The translations under genes were made by a program, and so were the position numbers. From Chlorobium sp. (GTDB taxonomy: Bacteria; Bacteroidota; Chlorobiia; Chlorobiales; Chlorobiaceae), in contig JANQMO010000040.1 in NCBI GenBank assembly GCA_028280025.1, forward strand, positions 17,598 through 81,597: a stretch of 64,000 nucleotides of DNA. The letters run 5' to 3'. Position 1 is the stretch's first letter, and each line of letters starts with the position of its first letter. Shown here piece by piece: positions 8,070-15,542 of this stretch. The notes beneath the pieces are model-generated. The model had not been told where the DNA came from. It made no database searches and worked only from the letters and a program-made list of their open reading frames with translations.

Positions 8070-9397
8070 TGGAAATGCTGCCATTTGTCATGTTTGCGGC
8101 CGTGTTCGTTCTCCTGCTGCTTGGGTACCCGGTAGCCCTTACTCTTGGGGGAGTGTCGATCCTGTTCGGTGTCGTGTTTCTGGGAACGGATTTTTTTGCT
8201 TTCCTCCCGCTGAGAATATGGGGGACGATGACCAATTACGTACTGCTTGCGGTTCCTCTTTTTATTTTCATGGGGGTCATGCTGCAGAAGTCGGGGATTG
8301 CAGAGAAACTGCTGGAGACAATGGGGATGCTTTTCGGCCGGTTTCGCGGAGGGCTTGCAATTTCAGTTGTCATTGTGGGCGCACTGCTTGCGGCCTCGAC
8401 AGGAATTGTCGGAGCGACGGTTGTTACCATGGGTCTGATGAGCCTTCCGGCGATGCTGAAACGGGGATACGATCCGGAGCTTGCAACCGGCACAATTGCC
8501 GCATCAGGGACGCTGGGGCAGATTATTCCGCCAAGCATTGTGCTGGTTCTCCTCGGAAGTGTTCTGAATGTTTCAGTGGGAGACATGTTTATCGGGGCAA
8601 TGGTGCCGGGTCTTCTGCTTGTGTTGATGTATCTCCTGTATATTATCGGGCTGGGCCTGTTCAGGCCCGGACTTGTACCGGCGATTCCCGCAGCTGAAAT
8701 AGAAGCGTTCAGGGGGAAAAAGCCCTGGAAAACCATAATCGAAGCTTTTATTATTCCCTCGGCGATGATTCTTGCGGTGCTGGGTTCGATTTTTGCCGGT
8801 GTCGCTTCGCCGACAGAAGCTGCTGCAATAGGTGCGTTCGGCGCACTGCTTTTAACGTTGATTCAGCGCAGGCTGACTCTCGATATTCTCAAATCGGTGA
8901 TGCGTGACACGGCATGGCTGACATCCATGGTTTTTTTTATTCTTCTTGGTGCCAGCGCATTCAGCCTTGTATTCAGGGGAATGCACGGTGACAGGTATCT
9001 TTCCGAGATGATTGCCCAGGCAAATCTGCAGCCCGAATTATTTCTGGCAATTGTCATGGCAGGAGTGTTCATTGCAGGATTTTTCATTGATTTCATCGAG
9101 ATTATTTTTATTGTCGTGCCTGTTGTTGCCCCGATATTTGCGGCTTTCGGAGTGGACCTCTTATGGGTCGGAGTCTTGCTGGCAATGAACCTCCAGGCTT
9201 CTTTTCTTACCCCTCCTTTCGGGTTTTCCCTTTTCTACCTCAAAGGTGTTGCGCCGAAAGAAGTGAAAACGGGCCATCTTTACAGAGGAATCATACCCTT
9301 CATTATCATCCAGCTCGTGGTGCTGGTGCTGATTGTTGTATTCCCGGACCTGGTTACCTGGCTGCCGGAAATGCTGGAGGGAAGGCAGGGAAGATAG
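8069..9397 (+). CDS. dctM: TRAP transporter large membrane subunit DctM
   Basis: Large permease that drives sodium-coupled solute import together with DctQ and a periplasmic binding protein. The 442-aa product is hydrophobic throughout, with about 11-12 predicted helices, and shows family segments near residues 110-165 (STGIVGATVVTMGLMSLP; GTIAASGTLGQIIPPSIVLVL) and again near the end (FIEIIFIVVPVVAPI; LLAMNLQASFLTPPFGFSLFYLKGVAP). Length is typical. It is translationally coupled to dctQ. The likely binding protein is encoded convergently at 9729-10862. Confidence 0.93.
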   Translation: MEMLPFVMFAAVFVLLLLGYPVALTLGGVSILFGVVFLGTDFFAFLPLRIWGTMTNYVLLAVPLFIFMGVMLQKSGIAEKLLETMGMLFGRFRGGLAISVVIVGALLAASTGIVGATVVTMGLMSLPAMLKRGYDPELATGTIAASGTLGQIIPPSIVLVLLGSVLNVSVGDMFIGAMVPGLLLVLMYLLYIIGLGLFRPGLVPAIPAAEIEAFRGKKPWKTIIEAFIIPSAMILAVLGSIFAGVASPTEAAAIGAFGALLLTLIQRRLTLDILKSVMRDTAWLTSMVFFILLGASAFSLVFRGMHGDRYLSEMIAQANLQPELFLAIVMAGVFIAGFFIDFIEIIFIVVPVVAPIFAAFGVDLLWVGVLLAMNLQASFLTPPFGFSLFYLKGVAPKEVKTGHLYRGIIPFIIIQLVVLVLIVVFPDLVTWLPEMLEGRQGR

Positions 9398-9728
9398 TCG
9401 GCAGTGAAAGGAAGTGCTGAGTTCTGAGTACTGAGTGTAGGGGCAGGCCCCAGTGCCTGCCCGTGAGGGGTCAAAAAAATTCGTAGAGCTTCAAATATTT
9501 CGGGATGGTTGTTCGTGAGGTGCGGGCAAGTTTGTAGGGGCGAATAATTATTCGCCCGTAGGGAGGTCGGTGCTGAGTGAAGAAGGCTGGATAGCAGGAT
9601 AGTTGGATGGCGTAAGATTGTGGGGTGTAGGATGTGGGGAAGTGCAGAGTTGGCAGTGGAAAGCAGGCAAGATAAAGTAGGGGCAACCCTTGCGGTTGCC
9701 CGTTCAGCCCGGCAGGACATCTTTTCGA
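9398..9728. repeat. Repeat-filled convergent space with three GTAGGGGC hairpins
   Basis: The 331 bp between dctM and dctP hold no supported gene. Three hairpins share the frame GTAGGGGC...GCCCGT but have different arms: 9437-9464 (AGG/CCT), 9534-9559 (GAATAA/TTATTC, a perfect palindrome) and 9677-9703 (AACC/GGTT). Between them are heptamer-like texts such as ctgagttctgag and gtgtaggatgtgggg. Confidence 0.8.
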
Positions 9729-10862
9729 CTACAAGAGGTTACGGTAGTAGACTTTTTCCGAAATATCCGACCATGGCGTTATCTGGTTTCGGAACGAAGT
9801 ATAGGCATCGTATACTTTTCTGCTCAGGGCGTCGTCAGCTGTTATTTCGTCGAGTACTTCAGCTGAATAGGTGCGCAGCTTTTCCAGCACTTCGGCCGGA
9901 AACTGCCTCAGTTCAACGTTTTCCTCGGTGACGAGTTTCTGGAGATACAGGTTGTTTTTTGATTCAAACTCGCAAAGCATCCAGTGATGCACTTGTGCAG
10001 CGGCGTTTTGGACAATCTGCTGCAGATCGACCGGGAGTTTTGAAAAGGCCCCTTTGTTGATAAAAAACTCGAGATTGGTTCCGGGCTCATGCCATCCGGG
10101 ATAGTAATAGTATCGGGCGATTTTAAAGAAGCCCATCAGGTAATCGTGATATGGGCCGATCCACTCGGTTGCATCGATCACACCTCTTTCAAGGTTCGTA
10201 TATATTTCCCCTCCCGCGGTAAGGACCGCGGTGCTGCCTGCCTTTGAAATGACCTTGCCTCCAAGCCCGGGAATTCTCATTTTCAGGCCTTTGAGATCGG
10301 CGACGGAATTGATTGAGCGGTTGAACCAGCCGCCCATCTGGATTCCTGTATTTCCTCCCGGAAGGGGAAGAAGGTTGAACGGTTCATAGACTTCTTCCCA
10401 GAGCTCGAGTCCCCCTCCGCTGATGATCCAGGCGTTCATCTGCTGGGGATTCATGCCGAATGGAGCGGCTGCAAAAAACTGCGCGGAAGGTATTTTCCCG
10501 GCCCAGTAGTATGATGCTCCATGGCCGATTTCTGCAGTTCCCTGACTGACAGCGCCAAAAGTTTCGAGAGCGGGAACCAGTTCACCGGCGCCATAAACCT
10601 GGATTTCAAGACGGCCTTCCGACATTTCTTTGACCCATTGAGCGAAAAGTTTCGGGCCGTCCTGCAAGACGAACAGCGTCGGCGGCCACGTCGTGAGCAT
10701 CCGCCAGCGAAATTTCTTTCCTGTGTGAACCGCCGGGGCGTCATTCGGGCCGGTTGCAGGTTTGGCGCATCCGGCGCCGACGAGGGGTGTGCCGAGTGCA
10801 AGCGATGCGGTTGCCGCTTTGATTGACTGTTTAAGAAATGTTCTTCTCGAGTCCTTTTTCAT
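9729..10862 (-). CDS. dctP: TRAP transporter solute-binding protein, TakP-like, Tat-exported lipoprotein
   Basis: Periplasmic binding protein for the DctQM permease. From the ATG at 10862 the 377-aa product has a twin-arginine motif (SRRTFLK), a hydrophobic stretch and a possible lipobox ending in Cys (LVGAGC), suggesting Tat export and lipid anchoring. The mature part contains ATEWIGPYHDYLMGF and YYYPGWHEPG, close to the 2-oxoacid-binding TakP family, so pyruvate, lactate or another 2-oxo/hydroxy acid is the likely ligand (inference). The frame opens at 10886, but residue 9 gives a better signal peptide. It is transcribed toward dctM, not with it. Confidence 0.88.
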   Translation of the reverse strand: MKKDSRRTFLKQSIKAATASLALGTPLVGAGCAKPATGPNDAPAVHTGKKFRWRMLTTWPPTLFVLQDGPKLFAQWVKEMSEGRLEIQVYGAGELVPALETFGAVSQGTAEIGHGASYYWAGKIPSAQFFAAAPFGMNPQQMNAWIISGGGLELWEEVYEPFNLLPLPGGNTGIQMGGWFNRSINSVADLKGLKMRIPGLGGKVISKAGSTAVLTAGGEIYTNLERGVIDATEWIGPYHDYLMGFFKIARYYYYPGWHEPGTNLEFFINKGAFSKLPVDLQQIVQNAAAQVHHWMLCEFESKNNLYLQKLVTEENVELRQFPAEVLEKLRTYSAEVLDEITADDALSRKVYDAYTSFRNQITPWSDISEKVYYRNLL

Positions 10863-10934
10863 ATCTGCGACCGGTTTACTGTGCATGTTTGGATTATCGT
10901 CAATAACGTCATAAAATAATGAAACATACTTTAA

Positions 10935-11200
10935 CCTAAAATGAGCGTTCCAACAAATGCTCTGTGTTATTAAGTTTTTTTAAAACAGTCTTTTATATAA
11001 TATTTGTGTTGGGGTTACTCCCTGCCTGTCGGGTGAATCCGAAAACTGAAAAAGAGCCGCATTTGTTGAAATCCCGACAAGTCGGGACATGCCGATCATG
11101 CCGAATCTGCTTCGTTACAGGGAACTTGCGGTAGAACACTACAGCGGCATTCCCTGTGCCTTGCATCTCCGACATGCTCGACAATCGCTCAATTCAGGTT
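10935..11200 (+). repeat. Dispersed structured intergenic element, copy B (upstream of etfBA)
   Basis: About 266 bp related to 5157-5446, with the same order of landmarks. A perfect TATAAT lies at 10996-11001. TCCCGAC-aa-GTCGGGA is at 11072-11087, here outside the large stem rather than inside it. The large stem pairs ACAGGGAA (from about 11117) with TTCCCTGT (to about 11158). The element ends with TCGACAATCGCTCAATTCAGG 16 bp before etfB. No gene is seen in the 353 bp between dctP and etfB. Confidence 0.78.
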
Positions 11201-11215
11201 TAATTATAATGAGCC

Positions 11216-11959
11216 ATGCATATTGCAGTTTGTATAAACCGTGTGCCGGATACTGCTTCCCGGATCGATGTTATCAATGGAGCAGTAGATAGGGCGAGGC
11301 TCACGATGGTGTTAAATCCCTACGACGAGTATGCCATAGAAGAAGCCGTGAGGATAAAAGAAATGCGTGAGGAAAGTACGGTAACTGCGTTTTCGGCAGG
11401 AGGCCCTGAACATTACGATGTGTTGCGCAAAGCGCTTGCAATGGGAGCGGACAACGCCTGCCTGGTTGAAGGGGTGAAAACGGACGATTCCTTATGTGTT
11501 GCAGAAAGCCTTTCCAGAGCGATTCTGGACCATTACGGGAATGTGCCTGATCTTGTCATCTGCGGCAGGGAATCGTCGGATTGCAGCCGCGCCCAAGTGC
11601 CGCTGATGCTTGGTGAAAAGCTCGGTGCAGGCTCTTTGTCCGCTGTTTCCCGTTTGTCGTGGCAGAACGGGACGCTTGAGGCCGGCCGCGAGATAGAAGG
11701 AGGAATGGAGGTATTCGAGCTCTCTCTTCCTGCAGTAATCAGTGTTGAAAAAGACTTGAATATTCCCCGGAAAACAAATGTGAAGTCGGTCATGAAGGCA
11801 AGAAAGCAGGAGATCATACATCTTGACGGCAAGGTGAGCAAGGAACCGGCTGTCGTATACAGGGAGTTTTCGATCATTGAGCGCCAGAGACGCTGCAGGC
11901 TTTTCGACAGTGCCGAAGCGCTTCTTGCCTCACTGCATGAAGAAAAAGGAGTGCTGTGA
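11216..11959 (+). CDS. etfB: Electron transfer flavoprotein, beta subunit
   Basis: Small ETF subunit; with EtfA it carries electrons from flavin dehydrogenases to a quinone reductase or, in bifurcating types, between NAD(H) and ferredoxin. The 247-aa product has the EtfB N-terminus (MHIAVCINRVPD), LNPYDEYAIEEAVRIKE, the ALAMGADNACLVE segment and the C-terminal signature region (SLPAVISVEKDLNIPR). It is three bases from etfA. No acyl-CoA dehydrogenase or ETF-quinone oxidoreductase is adjacent, so the partner is unknown. Upstream lies structured repeat copy B, with a TATAAT box. Confidence 0.93.
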   Translation: MHIAVCINRVPDTASRIDVINGAVDRARLTMVLNPYDEYAIEEAVRIKEMREESTVTAFSAGGPEHYDVLRKALAMGADNACLVEGVKTDDSLCVAESLSRAILDHYGNVPDLVICGRESSDCSRAQVPLMLGEKLGAGSLSAVSRLSWQNGTLEAGREIEGGMEVFELSLPAVISVEKDLNIPRKTNVKSVMKARKQEIIHLDGKVSKEPAVVYREFSIIERQRRCRLFDSAEALLASLHEEKGVL

Positions 11960-11962
11960 TCC

Positions 11963-12931
11963 ATGAAAATACTGGTGGTTCTGGAGCAGAGGCAGGGGGT
12001 GCTTAAAAGCGCGTCGGCAGCCGTATGGCAAACGACACAGCATCTGGCGCGATCGTCGGCTGATGCAGTTGTCGAAGGAGTAGTCATGGGACCGGTTGAC
12101 GTTCAGTCGGTCAAAGAGCAATGCAGAGGAAACGGCATTCTCTACCATATCGCTGACACTGCATATGATACATACTCCCCCCAAGGGTACACGGAGGCAG
12201 TAACGGAAATTGCCAATAGAAGCGGTGCTGAAATTCTTATGATTGCAGAGACGGCAATGGGCAGGGACCTTGCGCCCCGTGTCGCTCTGCGGCTGGAAGC
12301 ATCGCTTGTCTCTGATTGCATTGTCGATGTCGATGATACCGGTAGTCTGAGGGCAAGGACCACGATGTATTCGGGTACTGTTTCGGCGATAGCTGAGGAG
12401 AAACGGAAGAAGGCGGTGTACATGCTTGCGCCTGAAGCTCTGGATAGAGCTGCCATTGCAGAAAACGATGTGACGATTCAGGAGGTGAGCGTCAGCGGCA
12501 TTTCCAAAAGCAATCCTTTTCTCAGGGAGCTTGTTTTCAATACCAGGAAGAAAGATATCACCGAATCGGATATTGTGGTGGCAGGCGGCAGGGGGATAGG
12601 AAGCAGTACGGGATTTGCTATGCTTGAGTCGCTGGCTGACGTTCTGGGCGGTACCGTCGGCGCCAGCCGATCGGCGGTGGACGAGGGATGGCGCCCTCAT
12701 TCCGACCAGGTGGGGCAGACCGGCAGGACCATTGCTCCGCGCCTCTACATCGCATGCGGTATTTCGGGTGCTCCGCAACATCTTGCAGGCATAGCGGGGG
12801 CGGGAACCATCGTTGCGATCAACCGCGATCCGGACGCGCCGATTTTCAAGGCATCCGATTACGGGATTGTCGGTGACATCGAAGAGGTCGTTCCGGATCT
12901 CGAAAGAGCGGTGCGGGCTTTAAAGGAATGA
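11963..12931 (+). CDS. etfA: Electron transfer flavoprotein, alpha subunit
   Basis: FAD-carrying large ETF subunit. The 322-aa product has an N-terminal domain (MKILVVLEQRQG) and the characteristic FAD-binding C-terminal half: GGRGIGSSTGFAMLESLADVL, VGASRSAVDEGW, QVGQTGRTIAPRLYIACGISG, QHLAGIAGAGTIVAINRDP and DYGIVGDIEEVVPDL. Length is normal. The gene follows etfB directly. Whether this pair is the bifurcating type (extra FAD in EtfB) cannot be decided by eye. Confidence 0.94.
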   Translation: MKILVVLEQRQGVLKSASAAVWQTTQHLARSSADAVVEGVVMGPVDVQSVKEQCRGNGILYHIADTAYDTYSPQGYTEAVTEIANRSGAEILMIAETAMGRDLAPRVALRLEASLVSDCIVDVDDTGSLRARTTMYSGTVSAIAEEKRKKAVYMLAPEALDRAAIAENDVTIQEVSVSGISKSNPFLRELVFNTRKKDITESDIVVAGGRGIGSSTGFAMLESLADVLGGTVGASRSAVDEGWRPHSDQVGQTGRTIAPRLYIACGISGAPQHLAGIAGAGTIVAINRDPDAPIFKASDYGIVGDIEEVVPDLERAVRALKE

Positions 12932-13064
12932 AATGATTTATACCCGATTATTGTTCGTAAACAAGGGTGGACAAATGCTCCGCTGAAGACACTATCCTGT
13001 GCGTACTCCCGGCATTTGCATGTGTGAATTTTTTTGTGCAATCATTGATAGACATTGACCCAAT

Positions 13065-13664
13065 ATGGATAAACTGCAGGTAGACATTCTGGGACTTTCC
13101 ACAAGTCCTCATACAAACGGTGCATATGCGCTTATCCTTTACGAGGTGGAGGGAAAACGAAAGCTGCCGATCATCATTGGCGGTTTCGAAGCACAGGCAA
13201 TTGCGTTGAAGCTGGAAAATATCAAACCTCCAAGGCCCTTCACACACGATCTGTTCAAGACTATTGCCGAGACCTTCAGTCTTGCCGTCAAGGAAGTATT
13301 CATTGACGAGCTTCATAATGAAACGTTTTACGCAAAAGTTGTTTGCGAGATGAATGGTGAGTCGCATGAGATCGATGCCCGTCCAAGCGATGCAATTGCT
13401 ATTGCCGTCAGGTTCGGTGCGCCTATATTCGTATCGGAAGAGATCATGAACGAAGCGGGAATAAAAGAGGAGCAGCCGCAGGAGGAGGACGCGGAACCGG
13501 CAGAAACAGGAACGGAAGAGGAAGTGCCTGAAGAGACCATGGGCAAGGCTGAGTCTTCGCTTCTTGATCTGCAGAAAATGCTCGATGACGCGATAAACCG
13601 GGAAGATTACGAAGAAGCAGCCCGTCTGAGGGACGAGATCAACCGTGTCAAGGGAAGTTCGTGA
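13065..13664 (+). CDS. DUF151 bifunctional-nuclease domain protein with C-terminal UVR motif
   Basis: The 199-aa product has an N-terminal DUF151 (bifunctional nuclease) domain, residues ~5-130, with LPIIIGGFEAQAIALKLE and the IDARPSDAIAIAVRFGAPIFV signature. An acidic linker (EEQPQEEDAEPAETGTEEE) follows, then a C-terminal UVR motif (LLDLQKMLDDAINREDYEEAARLRDEI) like those in UvrB, UvrC and McsA. This fusion is common in Chlorobi and Bacteroidetes. The cellular role is unsettled; stress- or DNA-related functions have been proposed for DUF151 proteins. It is convergent with the barrel gene at 13768, with a shared terminator between them. Confidence 0.88.
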   Translation: MDKLQVDILGLSTSPHTNGAYALILYEVEGKRKLPIIIGGFEAQAIALKLENIKPPRPFTHDLFKTIAETFSLAVKEVFIDELHNETFYAKVVCEMNGESHEIDARPSDAIAIAVRFGAPIFVSEEIMNEAGIKEEQPQEEDAEPAETGTEEEVPEETMGKAESSLLDLQKMLDDAINREDYEEAARLRDEINRVKGSS

Positions 13665-13698
13665 CGATCATCGTGCGACCTTCAACAGAACAAAAGAA

Positions 13699-13736
13699 AA
13701 AGGGCTGCCGGATTGACAGCCCTTTGTGTTTTTCTC
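13699..13736. terminator. Terminator between convergent genes
   Basis: AAAGGGCTG (13699-13707) pairs with CAGCCCTTT (13717-13725) around a 9-nt loop, followed on the plus strand by the T-rich gtgtttttctc. A-rich sequence upstream (aacaaaagaa) makes it usable, less well, on the minus strand. Confidence 0.75.
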
Positions 13737-13767
13737 TGAATGCGAAGAGCATCCAGGAAATCACAAC

Positions 13768-14559
13768 TTAGAAACTGACGCGAAGTCCGCCCATAGCGCT
13801 GTGGCTGGAGAGGGAGGTGTTGATAAATGCGAGCGTCGTCAGTTCAGTTGTCGAGAAGTAGCGGTACCTCAGGTCGAACATGATGTTATCAGCTACAGGG
13901 ATGCCGACAACGGCGCCTGCCTGGTAGGCAAGGGTCGTTTCATGGTCGTCAAGATTCAGCTCACCGAGAAGATCAAATGGATGAACTTCTATTTCGCTGA
14001 AGCCTGAGTATCTGACATCTTCGAAGTTAACCTGGGCTACGCCGACACCGACATACGGAGAAAGTTCAACGCCGCCAAGATCGATGTCATAATAGCCGTT
14101 GACCATGAGAGAGTAAACCGTAACATCACCCTCCAGAACGTCTCCGGATTCCCATGTTCCATCTCCAAACATGTCGCCTACAGTTATATCTTCCAGAATC
14201 GGTGGATCAGCATTGAGATCTTCTCCTATTAAAACAAGATCTTCATGAATTCCGACCACTTTCGAGAAATCAACACCGATACCGTTTATGTCACCGGACT
14301 GATAGCCGATTTCGCCTTCTATCCGGTAGTCGCCGTAGTCGCAGCCGAATGCAGCAATACCGGTGAGCCCGGATCCCGTATCCAGTTCGACTTCGCCTTC
14401 CAGGACATCTTCGACGATTCCTGCGATATCCGTGAGTTCGGTGTCGTTGATCCATGAAATACCGCCGCCAAGGCTGACATATTTCTCGGCGCTATGCCCT
14501 GTAGCAGAAAAAGCCGCTACTACAAGAAACACCATAATTAGGGACAGTGCTTTTTTCAT
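13768..14559 (-). CDS. Outer-membrane beta-barrel protein
   Basis: 263-aa exported protein with a classical signal peptide (MKKALSLIMVFLVVAAFSATGHSA, longer run not shown) cut near AEKYVS. Alternating strands typical of small 8-stranded barrels follow (GDYRIEGEIGYQSG; LSPYVGVGVAQVNFE; MFDLRYRYF), ending with an aromatic C-terminal residue (LRVSF), the usual BamA-recognition signature. GGAGAGG sits 5 bp before the ATG. It is a paralogue of 14739-15431, with a nearly identical signal peptide and related C-terminal half but a different middle. The function is unknown: structural, adhesive or porin-like. Confidence 0.85.
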   Translation of the reverse strand: MKKALSLIMVFLVVAAFSATGHSAEKYVSLGGGISWINDTELTDIAGIVEDVLEGEVELDTGSGLTGIAAFGCDYGDYRIEGEIGYQSGDINGIGVDFSKVVGIHEDLVLIGEDLNADPPILEDITVGDMFGDGTWESGDVLEGDVTVYSLMVNGYYDIDLGGVELSPYVGVGVAQVNFEDVRYSGFSEIEVHPFDLLGELNLDDHETTLAYQAGAVVGIPVADNIMFDLRYRYFSTTELTTLAFINTSLSSHSAMGGLRVSF

Positions 14560-14685
14560 TGTTCCTCTCCGATTTGGGGTGATTAATGTTGTGCTGTGAA
14601 ATAGTGCATAGTTTCATAGTGCTAGGTACACAACAGTAATGTAGTGAATGGGATGAATAAATGAAAAACTGTTTTTTAGAGGAAT

Positions 14686-14715
14686 AAAAAAAGGGACCTG
14701 GTAAAAGTCCCTTTT
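14686..14715 (-). terminator. Terminator of the second barrel gene
   Basis: On the minus strand AAAAGGGAC pairs with GTCCCTTTT (plus-strand 14689-14697 and 14707-14715), and the RNA continues into a run of U. It lies just after the stop of the gene at 14739. Confidence 0.8.
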
Positions 14716-14738
14716 GAGTTCAGAAGTGTGTTGTCGAT

Positions 14739-15431
14739 TTACAGGCCGACACGAAGTCCGAGAAGAGCGCTGTGGCTGGCTCTGTCGGTATTGACTTCAT
14801 CCCATTGAACCGGAGGCTCGAAAGTGAATTCCGTGGTCATGAAGTAGCGGTAACGGGCGTCGAGCATGATATTGTCCGCGACCGGGATGCCGACAACAGC
14901 ACCGATCTGATATGCTGTGGTATATTCGCTTGTCGACCAGCCTTCGTAATACTCGTCTTCCTGTCTGAAATCAAGCTTGAAGTTATCGAAGCTGACCTGG
15001 GCCACGCCGATACCTGCATACGGCGATATTTCAACGCCGTTAAGGTCGATGTCGTAATAGGCGTTGAGCATCAGAGAGAGAACGGACATATCGCCTTCCG
15101 CATCCCAGGAACTTGGTTCCTTGACTTCTTCCCCGTCATCATACAGGTATTCTGCAAAGGTATGATCTGCTGACTGGTACCCGAACTCTGCCTCGAGGCG
15201 GTAATCGCCGTAGTCGCAGCCGACAGCAGCAAGAATCGCCAGGCCGGAATCGAATCCGACCGTATAGCCGTCATAACCATCGTGACTATATTCATCAACA
15301 TCCGTTGCATCAGCATCGTCAAACCAGGCGATACCTCCGGCTGCGCTGACATATTTTTCGGCGCTGTATCCTGTTGCGGAAAATGCTGCCGCAACCATGA
15401 ATACCATGATGAGTGATAGTGCTTTTTTCAT
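14739..15431 (-). CDS. Outer-membrane beta-barrel protein, paralogue
   Basis: From the ATG at 15431, preceded by GGAGAAG, the 230-aa product has a signal peptide almost identical to its neighbour (MKKALSLIMVFMVAAAFSAT) and the same barrel framework (GCDYGDYRLEAEFGYQS; SPYAGIGVAQVSF; GIPVADNIMLDARYRYFMTTEF). The middle carries an acidic, Tyr-rich variable region (VDEYSHDGYDGYTVGFDSG). It ends LRVGL rather than with an aromatic residue, which is slightly unusual for a BamA substrate. A tandem duplication with diverging surface loops is the simplest explanation. The frame is open to 15509, but the signal peptide decides the start. Confidence 0.85.
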   Translation of the reverse strand: MKKALSLIMVFMVAAAFSATGYSAEKYVSAAGGIAWFDDADATDVDEYSHDGYDGYTVGFDSGLAILAAVGCDYGDYRLEAEFGYQSADHTFAEYLYDDGEEVKEPSSWDAEGDMSVLSLMLNAYYDIDLNGVEISPYAGIGVAQVSFDNFKLDFRQEDEYYEGWSTSEYTTAYQIGAVVGIPVADNIMLDARYRYFMTTEFTFEPPVQWDEVNTDRASHSALLGLRVGL

Positions 15432-15507
15432 TGTTACTTCTCCAATTTGTTTGAGGAACATGTTAGGATTTGCTGCCTGGAAGGGAATCAACCTCCCAAT
15501 CATTGCC

Positions 15508-15537
15508 AATATAGTTGATCTGGTTTATTTATGAAAA
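15508..15537 (-). promoter_or_regulatory. Predicted promoter of the barrel gene at 14739
   Basis: On the minus strand TTTTCA and TATATT are separated by 18 bp (plus-strand 15532-15537 and 15508-15513), about 75 bp upstream of the ATG at 15431 and just after the bamA stop. Confidence 0.35.
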
Positions 15538-15542
15538 GAAAA

